Of a stretch of 64,000 nt of DNA, positions 37,851 to 49,899 are shown piece after piece. The position numbers were made by a program, and so were the translations under genes. Within the stretch, counting starts at the first letter, position 1; each line of letters starts with the position of its first letter. The notes below the pieces were generated by a model. That model was not told where the DNA came from. It saw only the letters and a program-made list of their open reading frames with translations, and did no database searches. Source of the DNA: Thysanoteuthis rhombus (Eukaryota > Mollusca > Cephalopoda > Oegopsida > Thysanoteuthidae); assembly GCA_963457665.1 (NCBI GenBank), contig OY735202.1:52961351-53025350 (forward strand), given 5' to 3'.

Positions 37851-39259
37851 CTCAACCCTCTCATTTTGAGATTATCCCTAGTTTTTTGTAACATTATGTC
37901 TTCTTTTTTTAAGACTTTGGCACCCTCCATGACCTTCTTTTCTCAATATTAATCCCTTATTTACATCCACCCCTAACTGCATGAAAATAAAAGTGGTATG
38001 AATAATCAATTTAAAAAAAAAGTGAAATTAAACACCATCTTGTTAGCATCTATTTGCTTATTGGAGAGCAACTTAACCACCATTTTGGGCGATATTTAGT
38101 TTAATAATAAAAATACATAGAAGAACAGTAGTTCGCTTACGGTAAAAACGCAATGGAACAATTTACAAAAAGTTTTAAATGGAAAATTTCACAATGCAAG
38201 GGAAATAACTCTACGTGACTGCAATTCATGAATCACATGCCTATGAGTGATGGGTCTTTTCTGTTATGAAAATGCTTTTTAGCGGCTACTAATAAGATGG
38301 AATTATTACGGTTGTTCGTATATCATCAAATAAGTACCGTTTAAAATGAATTATCGGCATAGCTGTGTAAACGATAGGTTTTTGAAATTACTAAAAATTT
38401 CCGAAAATGTTCTAGAATTATGCAAACTGATTCATTTGTCCACTGGAGGTTACATATTTTTAGATTTGGTAGTTAAAGACATAGGTGCCCACCATAGCAC
38501 CATAGTTAGCAAGCTAATTTTGCAAGGAAATATTTCTCATCATGTAAATTATAACCAGTAATGTTTTTTTTTCCACGTTGTCACAGTTGAGTTATCTGTT
38601 CAAGAAGCATTACATTAATAGCACTGAATAATCTATGAAATATGTTTATATATTTTATGTATGAATACATCTACTCATATAAATACTATTTTCACCATGT
38701 TTGTCTGTCTGTTCAGTTCAGTTTAAATAGACATGTTGAACCAAACCGATTCATATAATTAATGATGAAGATTTGGTATGTTTTGAATGCACATGAAAGC
38801 ACAGGACTGAATGTTTAGGTCTCACTTAAGTAGAAAAAACAAACATAATTGGAATTTGTCTTCAGACCTCTAATATGAGAAGTATGGTGGGTTCCAGGAC
38901 TACGTAGCATGTGATTGTGAATAAAGGTCTGGCGTTACTATACTCTCAATTTCAGTAAGGAGCCTCTCTAGTAAAGAGGTCTTCTGTCAGTGATTAGCTA
39001 CTGACTATTTTCCAGAAAGCTTTTTACTCCGAAACTAAACTGTATTCTGTGATAGCTAGTATATTCTAGGAAACCTGTTTGGTATCTATGACCCGATTAA
39101 CTGCTACTCACATATTCACAAATTACCTTGGTTGTAATTGCCTTTAAGTCATAGAAAGATGCATTTAAACCCTGATAAGTAGGGAGAAGGATATACTTAA
39201 ATGAATTTTGTTTTACCATCTTCTTGAGACAGCTAGGAAAAGGTTTACGGTGGTAAAGT

Positions 39260-39262
<3 letters not shown>
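37851..39262. other. AT-rich noncoding DNA
   Basis: No supportable gene. The frame at 38346-38561 (71 codons) has no known motif and no splice context. Confidence 0.4.
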
Positions 39263-39319
<57 letters not shown>

Positions 39320-39328
39320 GTATATATA
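39263..39328. repeat. TA microsatellite
   Basis: About 25 uninterrupted TA units, then an imperfect TATG/TATA tail. Confidence 0.97.
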
Positions 39329-39644
39329 GATATCATAATTAATGCTCCCTTCTTCAGGGTTGAGCACTCTTTAAGTAGGGAAACTTGTCCATTATAAGCT
39401 ATTATAGTAATGCTCTTCCAACTCTGGAATGGAGGACTCCAGTGGATGAAGAATTGTGCATAAGTAAATGTATCATTTAAATTCAATCCTACTGACCGTT
39501 CAGTTCAGGGCAGAGGTAAAATGTGAAGGTTTTGAAATTAATTCGTGGTACTGGATAAAATATTGGATAGTCTATAGCCACACTAAAGAGTTGCAATATG
39601 ACGAAACAGCTGTCAGTGGATGACGCAATTATTGATTTTATATT

Positions 39645-39668
39645 TATATATATATATATATATATATA
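39645..39668. repeat. TA microsatellite at the edge of a Tc1/mariner relic
   Basis: About a dozen TA units end exactly where similarity to a Tc1/mariner terminus begins. Tc1/mariner elements target TA. Confidence 0.9.
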
Positions 39669-40380
39669 CTGAGGAACCAAAACATTATGACCTCCTGACT
39701 AATGGGGTTTTGGTCCTCCGTGTTTCCACAAAACAGGTTAAGAATTGGTTCTAAGACCTCTAAAGGTTTCTTCTGGGATCTGGAGCCAGGATGTTAATAG
39801 CAAGTCTCTCAACTGCTGCAAATTAAATGGTAGAGATTTTGCAAAAAACCGTCACACTGCCTCCATTGGATCGTTGTTTTCCTACAGAGCATCCGGGTGC
39901 CAAACGTCCCAGGGATAATGACGCACATGTACACTGCCATCCACCTTATTAAAGAGAAAGCCACTCATTAGACTTGGCAACATTTTTTTACAAAGTCCAC
40001 TTCTGATACTCACATGTTTATTGAAGAGGCTTTTGGTTAACATGTGTATGTTTACTGGCCTGTTGCTGTACAGTCCCTAACACAACAAGGATCGATGTAT
40101 CTTCATCTTGATTAAAGCTATTTGCAATTCATGCCACAGTAGCTCTTTTGTTGGATTGCATTTGGCAAGAGAGTTTCCATTCCTGCATTGATAAGTCCAT
40201 GCTGCTGAGTACCTTATCAGCATTTAGTGATTTTTCCCTTCTCCGACCACTGCAGATAGGTATTCATTACACAAGCCATGTTGTTTTGGAAATGATCAGA
40301 CCTATTCTTCTGGCCATAACAATGCACATAACTGTGGAATTCAAATCATCAAAAGAGCATAGAGATTTCAGCCCCCACAC
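39669..40380 (-). mobile_element. Tc1/mariner-type transposon relic, internally deleted
   Basis: The start GGAACCAAAACATTATGACC followed by TCCTGACTAA, then GGTCCTCC, CTAAGACCTCTAAAGG, CACACTGCCTCC, GCATCCGGGTGCCA, GACGCACATG, CACAGTAGCTCTTTTGTTGGAT and ACCACTGCAGA, follows the order of a Tc1-like family abundant in fishes and also found in invertebrates, whose transposase is on the minus strand (from memory). The catalytic centre appears deleted between about 39845 and 39870. No open frame survives and the far inverted terminus was not found. Confidence 0.65.
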
Positions 40381-40599
40381 ACTCACGAGTAGAGTCAACA
40401 TAAACCCTCCTAAAACCATGAAAAATTAATTTTTCTCAAAAAAAATGAGGATTCATGAACTCACTTTTGCTGTTAGTAGTTTGCAGGTCAAAGGGGACTA
40501 TTAGATTTGGATAGTTCCAAAGTTTCATTGTTGCATTTGTGTTGGGATGAAAGGTTTTGGCTTAAAGAAAAATATCTCATTATTGAGTTAGAGTCTGAT

Positions 40600-41301
40600 T
40601 CCTTCATAACTGGCATAAGCACTGAGAGAAAAAGAAATTCAGTTTCCTACGAGGAATGGATAGTAAGAATCAGGATTTAAGCACAGGAAAAGATTGTGAC
40701 ATCCAGCTCTGGAAATGATCTACAAACAATGCAGTCTGGAAATTGCAAAACACCATTGGACATAGAATGAGAAGTGCCAGAGAGAGGTTCATCTTCACAG
40801 ATGGGAAGAAATTCAAAATGGATGGTTAAGATGGCCTCTAATATTATTAGCATGACCCAGGATTACTAGAAAAATCATGCTTCTGGAAATGGTTTGGTCA
40901 AGGTTTGGGGTGCTGTAAGATGGGCTGGGAAGATGGCACTCCAGTTCATAGACAGGTGTCTAAACACGACAAAATACGAAGATGAGAAATGCAAATTTAG
41001 AAGCAATTGTGTTGGGATCCGTGGCCTACAGTTCATCTTTCAGCAAGATAATGTTTCTGGAAGAGTCATGCAACAATTTCTTCAAGAGAAAGGTGTAAAA
41101 GTCTTGGTCTGGCCAGCCAACAGCATGGATCTCAGCATTATTGAAAACATATGGTTGGCAAGGAAGGTTTTTAAAGGTGGAGGGCAATGTAATCTAGTGA
41201 AGGAACTAAAAACTCCCACTGTAGTAGCTGGGGATGAAATACCTTATAATCCTCCATCGCTTGGTTTAAAGCGTGCCAGACTAGATTTTTCAAGTAATTA
41301 A
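40600..41301 (+). pseudogene. Tc1-like transposase, frameshifted
   Basis: The transposase carried out cut-and-paste transposition at TA sites. Readable pieces are RFIFTDGKKFKMDG (first catalytic Asp, codon at 40800) and, in a second frame from 40894, KVWGAVRWAGKMALQFID, LQFIFQQDN (second Asp) and VLVWPANSMDLSIIENIW (third acidic residue, Glu). The gap between the second and third acids is 31 residues instead of the DD34E family's 34. The PKHTS-type motif is altered to VSGRVM, implying a small deletion. Stops interrupt the region between the first Asp and VWG. The N-terminal DNA-binding half is barely readable. Confidence 0.8.
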
Positions 41302-41789
41302 AAGTGATGGTGGTGCAACACACACTCAACAAAAAATCAAATAAGATTTCCAATAAACAATAAAATTAGCTTGAGTTTTAAGTTTTGTGGAACTTGTTGA
41401 TTAACAGATTGATATCTCTGATCTACTAAATTTAACTTTTTTTAAGAACAATTTTGTCAAGATAACAATGTGTATAACTAGTGATCAGGCCAAATATGCA
41501 TGTATGATACATGAAAACAATTAGAACAATGAATAAATTTGAATATTTTGTCCCGAGAATTTCTACTTGAGTTTAAAATTTTGTGGCGCAATGTTGTTAC
41601 TTGTAAATAAACCTTTCTAAAATCTTTGAAAAGGTCCAATAGATTGAAAGCACATGATATTAAAAGACAAAAAATTCAACTTTTCTACATTGGAGTTTGA
41701 ACTTGATCTACCAATTATATTTTTCATGCATTCAACTGTCTCTATTTTCACAGATGATTTCCGGAAAGGAATAAATTAGGGTGGAAAAG
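41302..41789. other. AT-rich noncoding DNA
   Basis: It may include the 3' end of the Tc1-like element, but no inverted terminus was found. Confidence 0.35.
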
Positions 41790-41960
41790 TAGTTTTGACC
41801 TAAATTGACTTTTAGAGACCTAGGAGGTCAGCACTATCTATTCTATGTTCACCCTGAGGTCAAGTTACTCTTTTAGACAAATTTTTAGCCCCGCATGCTG
41901 CAGTCATTTGGGCAGCTATAAAACTTATACATGCAAGCAAACAAATGACTGAACAAAAAT
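41790..41960 (+). repeat. Fragment of the AGGTCA-bearing repeat family
   Basis: AAATTGACTTTTAGAGACCT, TCTATGTTCA, GAGGTCAAGTTACTC, TTTTTAGCCC and TGCAGTCATT appear in the same order on the reverse strand of 17640-17780. It has two AGGTCA hexamers, not closely paired here. Confidence 0.65.
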
Positions 41961-41984
41961 TTGCCATCTTTATAGTAAAAGGTC

Positions 41985-42390
41985 TGGTTAATCACTCAAT
42001 AGGAACCATCACACAACCAACGTCTTTCAGCAGCATGCCTTGTGGGGTGGTGGTGGTGATAAATTTATAAAATAGATGAAGGGGTGATCAAGGAATAAGT
42101 TACTTTCTCACCTTTTGTTGGGCAGTGATCACTAAGGAAGTCTGAAAAATAAGCATGAACTAAGGGACCAACTTAGTATAAACTTACATTGCAAATTGAC
42201 CCCCATCCCATAAAAAATCCATTTTGACGGGAATTTTAAACAAAAGAAAAAAGACATTTTCTCTTCATGGAGTAAATGTTCAAGTTTTTAGCCTTCTAGC
42301 TCCATTGGTACAACCTGTATGCATGATATTTAGCCAGCCAGATCAACTAAAAAGTTGAAGAAACCCATTTTGAGGGTTTTGGTTGTTGGT
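41985..42390 (+). repeat. Interspersed repeat family A, copy 3
   Basis: Collinear with 5221-5610: TTAATCACTCA, ACCATCACA..ACCAACG, CACCTTTTGTTGGG, GTGATCACTAAGG, AACTAAGGGACCAA, AAATTGACCCCC, GAGTAAATGTTCAAG, GCCAGCCAG and GAAGAAACC. Confidence 0.75.
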
Positions 42391-43923
42391 TCTAAATAAA
42401 TACTCTCTAGATCATGATACATAAAATATTAGGATTCTTACCACATGACTGAGTTTCAATTCAGGCAAATATTTTTATGCATAAGAGATCAAAGCAGACA
42501 ATATTTTGCATACGAAATACCATTGGAAGTGAAGATGATTATTGCAGGAATTTTCAATAAAATAGACAATGTTAGGGATTTTTATTAATATTCAAAAAAG
42601 AGATTGCATGTCTTCAAAATTATCTAAGACATCAAAAAATCAGGAAATACTTCAAATTAGTATTTAATCAACTTTATATAGATATAATCATGTAGTCAGA
42701 AGATTGAACTGAATACATTTTGTTAGATTTGATAAAAAGTATAGGAAATTTATTTGAAATAATTTGCATGATCTTGGATGAGCACTGTTGTACTGTTGGA
42801 AAGATGAAAGTGATAGGAACAAAAATGAACTTCCTTTGCTAAAGTTCAACCAAAAAGTTGGCAGAAATTGAAATTTTTTATTTTTATACTTTCACAAAAG
42901 CAAGCATAGTGTTGGGAATTAGTTTTTTTTTTGAACACCCATGTATAAAGAACACCTCGGCCTGAAGCAATTGAATGAAGCTAAACGGAAACATCTTATT
43001 TTTAAAAAAAAGTTTTGTTTACGAAATAAGTATCTTCACAGGAAAACAAACTATCTGTGTTTCTAGTTAACAAGAACTCATAGTTGATAATTTCACATAG
43101 TGTTAAAAAAATATGCATCAAGAAAGTTCTTTTGTAATGTTTGGACAGTAAAAAAGGATTCAAAGGTAATTGAATTGTGTAGGATCTTTGAGTGTTTGTG
43201 CGTGAAATGTGAAATGTTCTAAGTGTGATCTGAGATGATGGCTATTGCTTTAATGAATGGAAAGTCCATCTTGTAGCAAATTTTGGTTGGTGATGGACTG
43301 AAGTCAGGTAAGGGTCAGTATTTATAGGCCTTTACTTTCCTCAACCAGATTCCACCAGAATATGTATTTTAGTAAGTCCCAATTGGTCGAAAAAAAGGGA
43401 GAAATTGCTGCTGATTATCACCCCCACCTTTTTTTTGATGATTGAAGGGCGAAATTAGCATCTTATTCCAAATGAAATTTTTATTCTTTCCTTGCACAAA
43501 TTATGAAGACCCCAAAACAATGGCCTAGCAAGGAACCACACACAAGCTGCAAGTTAATTAAAACAATGCGAGAAGTGACAATTTCATTTACAATAAACAA
43601 TCTAATAATCAATTTGAAGATACTTAATTTAAGAATTTTTTTTAATACAGAATTCTTATAAGAGCACAAGAAAATAAAAAAGAAAGTTGTTACTACCACT
43701 ATAACCAATGGAGCTATCGACAAAAATGTGAATAGCAATTGCTCTTCTTGACGACAGTAATCAAGGCACTAGGTCGAGTTTGGTGTTACTGACAAACCCT
43801 CAAAATAATGAGTCAGGAAACTCTTACAATCTACTTGGTCGTCAATATACATTTCCATTGTCCTCTTCTCCTTAATTTCACTGAAAATTGGCCAATGAGC
43901 TTGTTAAACAAGAAAAAAAAAAG
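42391..43923. other. AT-rich noncoding DNA
   Basis: No exon recognised. A CACCCCCACC stretch near 43420 may be another family A scrap. Confidence 0.35.
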
Positions 43924-44310
43924 ACTAAAAAGTACTCAGTGAGCACATACCTCTGCCAACACCAATGTTAAGGGAAGTAATTGTGCATAGATCCATTCCA
44001 AAATTTAATTACTTCTTCCTAAGCCTATTACCCATGTTTCACGAAATTTCCCAGAAATTGATAGAGATCTCCTGTAGATATTGTATGGACAGACCTAAGC
44101 ATAGACATGAATGTATAAAGAAAAAAAAAACGGAAAAATATCTCTCAATTAAAATGAAATTCCTGTATCCACCCCAAAATTCCTTCTCTACCCCATTACC
44201 CTCTTTCCTAAAAATTTTTGAGATATTGTGTAGACAGACAGATGTATAAATGAATGGACGCAACCAAATGTATACATCTCTCCAACTCAGTTGGCAGAGG
44301 TAGAAATGAT
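43924..44310. mobile_element. MITE family B, best-preserved copy
   Basis: Inverted ends TACCTCTGCCAAC (43948-43960) and GTTGGCAGAGGTA (44290-44302) match perfectly over 13 bp and enclose about 355 bp. The interior carries AGATATTGTGTAGACAGACAG-type sequence near both ends. There is no coding capacity. This copy defines the ends of family B in the window. Confidence 0.8.
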
Positions 44311-45782
44311 ATTTTCATTACAGAAGTAATCACTTGATAATTTTTTAACTTTTCTAGATGCACTTTCGTTAGTTTTTCTTTTGAAACTGGAGGCAGAGAA
44401 GTATTCATTTTTAATCCTCATAAATATTTATCTGCTATATACAACCATATCTTTTAAGGATATTGTTAGAAATATTACTCCACAAGCTCCTTTTGCTTAC
44501 TAAGACAAATTCAGAGCAATTTTTAGACCAGTGGTCTGTCAAAACTCTGTTGGATTTGAATTCAAAATTTTCTTATTTTCATTTTCAGTAAATGTAAGTC
44601 TGAGAAGATAATACGTTTAGTACTGACCAGACAAAAGTTAATGAATAATTAGATAAGTTCTGAAGAACTCGTACAGTCCATTTTTAGATATTCCAAGGAA
44701 ATCTTTGTTTATCATTTGGAGGTGGATTTGCATGGAAAAATAAAATGTTAACATCAACATCCCAAAGATTGATAGTTTAAATAATTGAATTATACCTATT
44801 TATACATTCATTATGAATAAAAATGTTTTCATTAAAAGGCTTGTGTATGCACCCTTGCTTAATTATAATTAGATTACCATCAGTTTATGATTGAAGGCCG
44901 AAGGAAAAATGGAAAAATAAGAATGCTATGTTCTTCGATTTTAATTTCCACTAAGAATATTCTGAGTGGAATTTGGAGAAATATTCTTTGATAAAAAAAA
45001 AAATCAAAATTGGAGATGTCACAGGGTGAATATAATAGAACAGCTTTATCAGATTAACCCTTTCCAGATAAATCATAAGTGTAAAAAGAAATGAAATGAA
45101 TATAATGATATATTAACGTAAGTTTCCTTTCCTTTGATGTAAGCTTCACATTATCACATTTAAAAAGAAAAACATTGCCAATAATTTTCCAACAACAAAA
45201 TAAACTTACCACTTTCAAAAAGACCTTAACTAAAGTCAGGTGTTTTTTCAAGAATTGATATTATCTAATACACTCATACGCATCATGCATTCCAAATTTT
45301 GTCTGAACAATTGAACTTCATGTTCTTGAGGTTGTTAACATTTTTCAGTCAATCCATTCTTCAACCTTTGTCAAGTGACAAAGAATTGAAGATAAAAACA
45401 TTCCTTCTCTCCTCATCAACTTGATATCCATAATATATTTTTTTCTCTTATTTTTTGTATCAAATCGTTTATGATTCCTATAAAGATATTAAAAAACTGA
45501 ACCTTGAACATAACACTGATCAATACATTATATTACACGATAATACTTTAAGATGAGTTTTTTATCATACAATTGTGACATATTTTCTCCTCACTCTATT
45601 GTTAAGATATCATTATCAAATTTTAAACCTTATATAACAAGATATTAAACAGAAAACAAAATCTGCATAACTTGGGAAAAACAACACAAAAAATTATGAG
45701 AAAATAATGATTGAAATGTTTATCTATTCAAATTCCTGAAATGGGGTATTTAAGCATTCATTTGTTTAAAATACAAACTAAC
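44311..45782. other. Intron of the CRACR2A-like gene (minus strand), downstream side
   Basis: This lies immediately 3' of the exon at 45783-45932 on the minus strand. No following coiled-coil exon was recognised here or further left. Confidence 0.4.
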
Positions 45783-45932
45783 CTTTTCAAGGCTGCTTCC
45801 AATGTTTTGAAATCCACATGTGATCTCTTGATCTCCTTAGAAACCTTGCAGAGGAAATCCTCAAAATTTTCCAGTACATCAGGCTCCTCTTCCTTCCGCA
45901 TACGAATCCACAGGGCCTTAATGGTGCTCTCG
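45783..45932 (-). CDS. CRACR2A: CRACR2A/EFCAB4-like protein, internal exon (coiled-coil start)
   Basis: A 150-bp internal exon on the minus strand. The acceptor CCCCAG precedes 45932 and the donor GTTAGT follows 45783. It starts with one base completing an Asp codon, then ESTIKALWIRMRKEEEPDVL and ENFEDFLCKVSKEIKR, and ends ...LEAALK plus two bases of the next codon. This closely matches, from memory, the region of vertebrate CRACR2A reading DESDVKQLW, NFEDFL and ALKR, where the coiled coil begins after the EF-hands. The family binds calcium and, in vertebrates, regulates store-operated calcium entry, with a long isoform ending in a Rab GTPase. Neighbouring exons were not found, so isoform type is unknown. 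EFCAB4A/CRACR2B is the main alternative; an invertebrate gene probably predates that split. Confidence 0.8.
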
Positions 45933-46783
45933 CTGGGGATATAAGAAACAGAAATCAGCAAAAAAGCCCAAATAAATGATTATACTTTTTTAGTACCAGA
46001 CAATATTAAGAGATTAAAGTGTAAAAGTAACTTTGAAAAACATTTTTTGCTTTTCATTGCACTAAATTGCCCCACAAGCACTGAATAAAATGCAAACTTA
46101 CATCAATGCTTTCTATCCATTGCACTATAAAACTAGCACTACATGTACCTCAAAACAGGCAGAGAGAAATTGATTCGGATACAAAACATCAACTGATCTT
46201 TACCAATGAATTATCATGAATTATTGGGCTCTGGGCAGATTTTCTGTTAAAAGTAGCAAGGATATTTACTTCTTATGAAATAATAAACTTGCAAACTTGA
46301 ATCCAAGTTCACTGATTTTAGGAACTGTTATGTGAAAAATTGTTGTTATTACCCACCAAAAATTACCATTCCCCCATCAGTTGCTACAGAATATGAAGAA
46401 TAGCAATTGATAGCAGTTTTCCAGAAAGAGATAAACTTTGAGAATAGGAAACAATCAGTTTTGGATTTCATGTTATTTTCAAAAATCATAAAGCATGTGT
46501 CTTTGTATCTTATGAGGTATTACGTTTTTTGAGGTATATATACCTGTGTGAAACATTTGTTAGGCTGCATTTGGTCACCCTAACATAAACCAAGCAAAGA
46601 CTCAATAGGAAATATTACAGTGAAGAATCACAAAGATGATACTTAGCATCAAACACATGCCATATTTGGTAAAGCTAAAAAAGCTTGATCTGGAGACACA
46701 CTGATCTACAGAAGAACCTGTGCTGATCTACTAGAAAACTACAGGATAATCTAAGGTCTACATGCCATCAACCAAGACTGTAA

Positions 46784-47026
46784 GTGCAGCATTTTCCTAA
46801 ATATCATATCGTCATGTTACAGCCATCCATAAGCAGTAAAACCAAAGATCAGAGCAAGAAGTTACAAATCCAAACATCCACTGGAATAAGAAAGTTCTTC
46901 TTGGACAGATCCATTCGTACCTGGACTAAGCTATCAGGTGCCACAGTTTCTTCTCAAAACATAAACATATTCAAATCAAATTTCAGAAATGATCACGAAC
47001 ACCAAATGTATGAATTTTCCAACTGA
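46784..47026 (+). pseudogene. C-terminal fragment of a non-LTR reverse transcriptase polyprotein
   Basis: The frame includes SKKLQIQTSTGIRKFFLDRS followed by IRTWTKLSGATVSSQNINIF and KSNF. This resembles the 'RxHSxKL...RKNFFSNRVVDxWNSLP..VV.A.SLNxFKNRL' C-terminus of CR1/Jockey-type polyproteins (from memory). Only the last roughly 70 residues are recognisable; no RT core lies upstream, so it is a 5'-truncated insertion inside the intron. Confidence 0.55.
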
Positions 47027-47429
47027 ATAATAAATAACAGAAAGACTGCATAGGTTGACCCCACTAATCTAATATTGTCCTGATTGAGATAGAAATTTAA
47101 AAAAAAGAAGAGAAACCAATGGAATGGGATAGGATCTGCTCAGTTAACAAATAACAATCTGTAATTACGACTACTGAGTATCTAAAGTTCAGCAGAATTT
47201 ATCTTTCTTCTGTAAACCTTGTGTGCAATCAGTACATTGTAAGGAGCTCAGTATTTTCTGCTATCATTCACTAAGTTCTATTTATTTGTGAAATTGAGAG
47301 GCAACCCAACACAAATCTGCCCATGTACAAGTTTTACAGTGGGAAAACTAAAATAATGATCATCCATGAATAATGAAGAGAAAAAGACAGTTATAAACAC
47401 AAGCAATATCTATAATGTTCCCTCTAACC

Positions 47430-47761
47430 CAGCGGTTTTCAAATATGCCCCAGCACATCAGTGAACAGCAAAGCATACGTCGATGTGCCATAAAGAGGGT
47501 TGATCTTCCTTCAAACAAGGGCTGTGGGTCAGTGTTCCCAGCATTGATATAAAAACAACATTTGAATATGATTTGACATTACTAGTATATCGATGAGTAG
47601 TTATCACAAATATACATAAATCTTTCAAAACTATGATCAATGATATACTTTTGACAATAGAATTAATAAACTATTAGTCTGTTAAAATAGCAATAGTATG
47701 CTTTGCCCATTTCAGTGCCAGGCTCACTGTTCTGTGAGATGAAATAGGTTGTAAACCACTG
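47430..47761. mobile_element. hAT-type MITE, 332 bp, with 8-bp target duplication
   Basis: The left terminus CAGCGGTTTTCAAA and right terminus GTTGTAAACCACTG form an imperfect inverted pair of the classic hAT 'CAGNGGTTCTCAAA' type. They are flanked by CTCTAACC (47422-47429) and CTCTATCC (47762-47769), an 8-bp duplication with one mismatch, the size expected for hAT. There is no transposase, so it is nonautonomous. The minus-strand frame 47458-47640 inside it is accidental. Confidence 0.85.
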
Positions 47762-47883
47762 CTCTATCCAGTACAGCTGTGCAAATGCCAAGAGGTTAAA
47801 CAACAAGCCAATAAGGAAAATTAAAATTCATTAAAAATAAACATTGAAAATGAATGCAATAATTAATGAAATTTGTTGTAAAG

Positions 47884-47990
47884 TTCAGGAAATACTGGCT
47901 CCGTGACGCCCATGATAGGGAAGTGTGGCGAATCCTGGGGAAGGTCTATGTCCAATGACGGACGCTAAAAGACTGATGATGATGATGATG
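47884..47990 (+). mobile_element. RTE LINE 3' terminal fragment
   Basis: It translates as FRKYWLRDAHDREVWRILGK, VYVQ, stop, RTLKD, then the GACTGATGATGATGATGATG tail. It is the last roughly 100 bp of the same RTE family, strongly 5'-truncated and nearly identical to the copy at 57134-57387. This is a short dead-on-arrival insertion in the intron. Confidence 0.8.
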
Positions 47991-48099
47991 TAGAATTTAG
48001 AACTTACATACTTTCATTACTGTATAATGCAAATGAAATAATGTGTATTTTCTACTCACAAATGAAAAAAAAACAAAGAAAAAATGTGTTATTACTTAC

Positions 48100-48244
48100 T
48101 CATCGAATAAACTTTTAGCACCAACATTACACAACATCTCATTAAAGTGTATCTCCTCAAGTTCATCATTCTCATACTCTCCATAGATTTTCTCATTAAA
48201 ATTGTTATTCAGCTTCTCTGTGGATCTCATTCCAACAAAACTAC
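48100..48244 (-). CDS. CRACR2A: CRACR2A/EFCAB4-like protein, internal exon (end of EF-hand region)
   Basis: A 145-bp minus-strand exon. TTACAG precedes it and GTAAGT follows it. It starts with two bases completing a codon, then SFVGMRSTEK, and continues through an acidic linker (NEKIYGEYENDELEEIHFNE) to MLCNVGAKSLFD plus GA. The two final bases join the C opening the next exon to give Asp, so the phases agree across the 2.2-kb intron. SFVG corresponds to the end of the second EF-hand (GFSHFF in CRACR2A, from memory), and LG/VGA..LxDE matches the segment just before the coiled coil. The EF-hand exons should lie to the right on the plus-strand map, but I did not find them. Confidence 0.78.
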
Positions 48245-48928
48245 CTGTAAAAAGTATTAAAAAAAAGTATTTAGTACTTTGAATTTTTGATCACAAGAAA
48301 TATTAGTTAGGGAGCAATGGAATAGTTCTTCTAGTAAATTCCCTCATTAATTTTTATCCACAATGACCCATTGTTGAGTAACAGCAGTGCATACACGCTG
48401 ACAGAGATTTCTTCAATTGTAGTTAGATAATAGTGAGTTCAAATTAAATTCGGGCAATCTATTATAGTGTCTGTTGACATAAATTTGCTTCTATATATGT
48501 ATATCATTTTATGCTGTATTAAAATTCCTGGTACTTGCATTGTTTTGAAAAATATTGTTAATTGTATATACTAACACCTTTAGAGCCTATGTTTTTTTAC
48601 TGACATGTGAAGGCCAAGAATAGAATATTAGGGTTTTCCCAGAGACTGAATAGCATTACTGAAAATCAGGTATTAGTCACTGCACTGCAGTGTGTGGAGA
48701 GTAAAATGAAGACAAGGCATGGATTTAAAAAAGGAGGACATTACACAATTAACATCATTTGGCACTCAACAGGTAAAGTAGCAAAAATGTTAACATCTTT
48801 TAGTGCTGAATGTGTTACGTACTCAAAGGATAAGGATTTTAGTTTTGAACAATAATCTAGATTGATTTTAAAATCATTTTGGATTTTGAATAAAATAGAT
48901 TTATTAAAATATCCTACAATAATTTGAG

Positions 48929-48964
<36 letters not shown>

Positions 48965-49899
48965 ACTGAGATAACTTGACAACCGGCCATTGTACAAATT
49001 TGATGTTCACCAGATATGTTGGTCTGTGCACAAGACATTGCAGTGTCAAGTTTGAAGTCATTTAGATTTACAGGGGTCTGCGATTTACAATAAAATTAAT
49101 CCTGAAATGGATATTGATTTTTTGCCCAAATACTATGCCATAATTGTTTGCAAGCGCAAGTTTATAGATAGATGACATAACAGCATTTTATAAAAGAGAT
49201 TTTTGAGAATGAATAAGTGAATGACAGAAAGAGAGAGAGGAATAGAGAGAGAAAGAGAATTAGGTTTTTTTTCTGCTTAATTCTTCTATAGAATGGGATT
49301 TAATCAAATTATATATATAAATTATAGTTTAGCTGATGTAAGAAAAATGTTTGTTTTGATTGTTATTTCTATAAAGGACAATATTTCTGTTTTGATTGTT
49401 GCTATTAACGACATCATAAACAAAGAACACCATCTTATTATTTACTTGACAATAACGGCAGACTGCTCCACAAACCTTCCAAGCATTTGGGCATGTCCTA
49501 GTCCTTATAAATTTTGATATCCTTACAAGAGACGATTTATTAAAATGTGATGAAAAAGCCAAAAAAAAATGGTCAAGCAAAAAATAATCAGACATTAAAA
49601 ATGAAAATAATTAATTTCAAATAGAATGACTTGAAACTATTTTTATTTGTATAATCTTGATAATAAGTTAGTTTAAGACATGAAAAGCATGTAATTAAAT
49701 TGCAGACAAATGGGTCTAAGATATATATAAAAAAGGTATCAAAGTATATCACTCATTGAACTAGAGGGCTACCCTCAAATACTGACCATTGAAACAGTAT
49801 GGCTGCAATACAGTTACAACTATAAGATGCCAACATGACAGCTCATAAATCCATATTTCATGAATCGTGGCTTCAGTCCTGGCCATTTGCCTACAAAAA
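48245..49899. other. Presumed intron of the CRACR2A-like gene, upstream side
   Basis: AT-rich. It contains the GT repeat listed next and a GA-rich stretch near 49225-49260. The frames at 48607-48855 and 49293-49595 have no recognisable content. Confidence 0.4.
48931..48962. repeat. GT microsatellite
   Basis: Sixteen GT units. Confidence 0.97.

Larger units (their letters stand above)
45933..48099 (-). other. Intron between the two CRACR2A-like exons, with nested transposons
   Basis: 2167 bp on the minus strand, from GTAAGT (next to 48100) to CCCCAG (next to 45932). It contains an RT C-terminal relic, a hAT-type MITE and a short RTE 3' end, listed separately. The remaining sequence is AT-rich and featureless. 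Confidence 0.75.
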
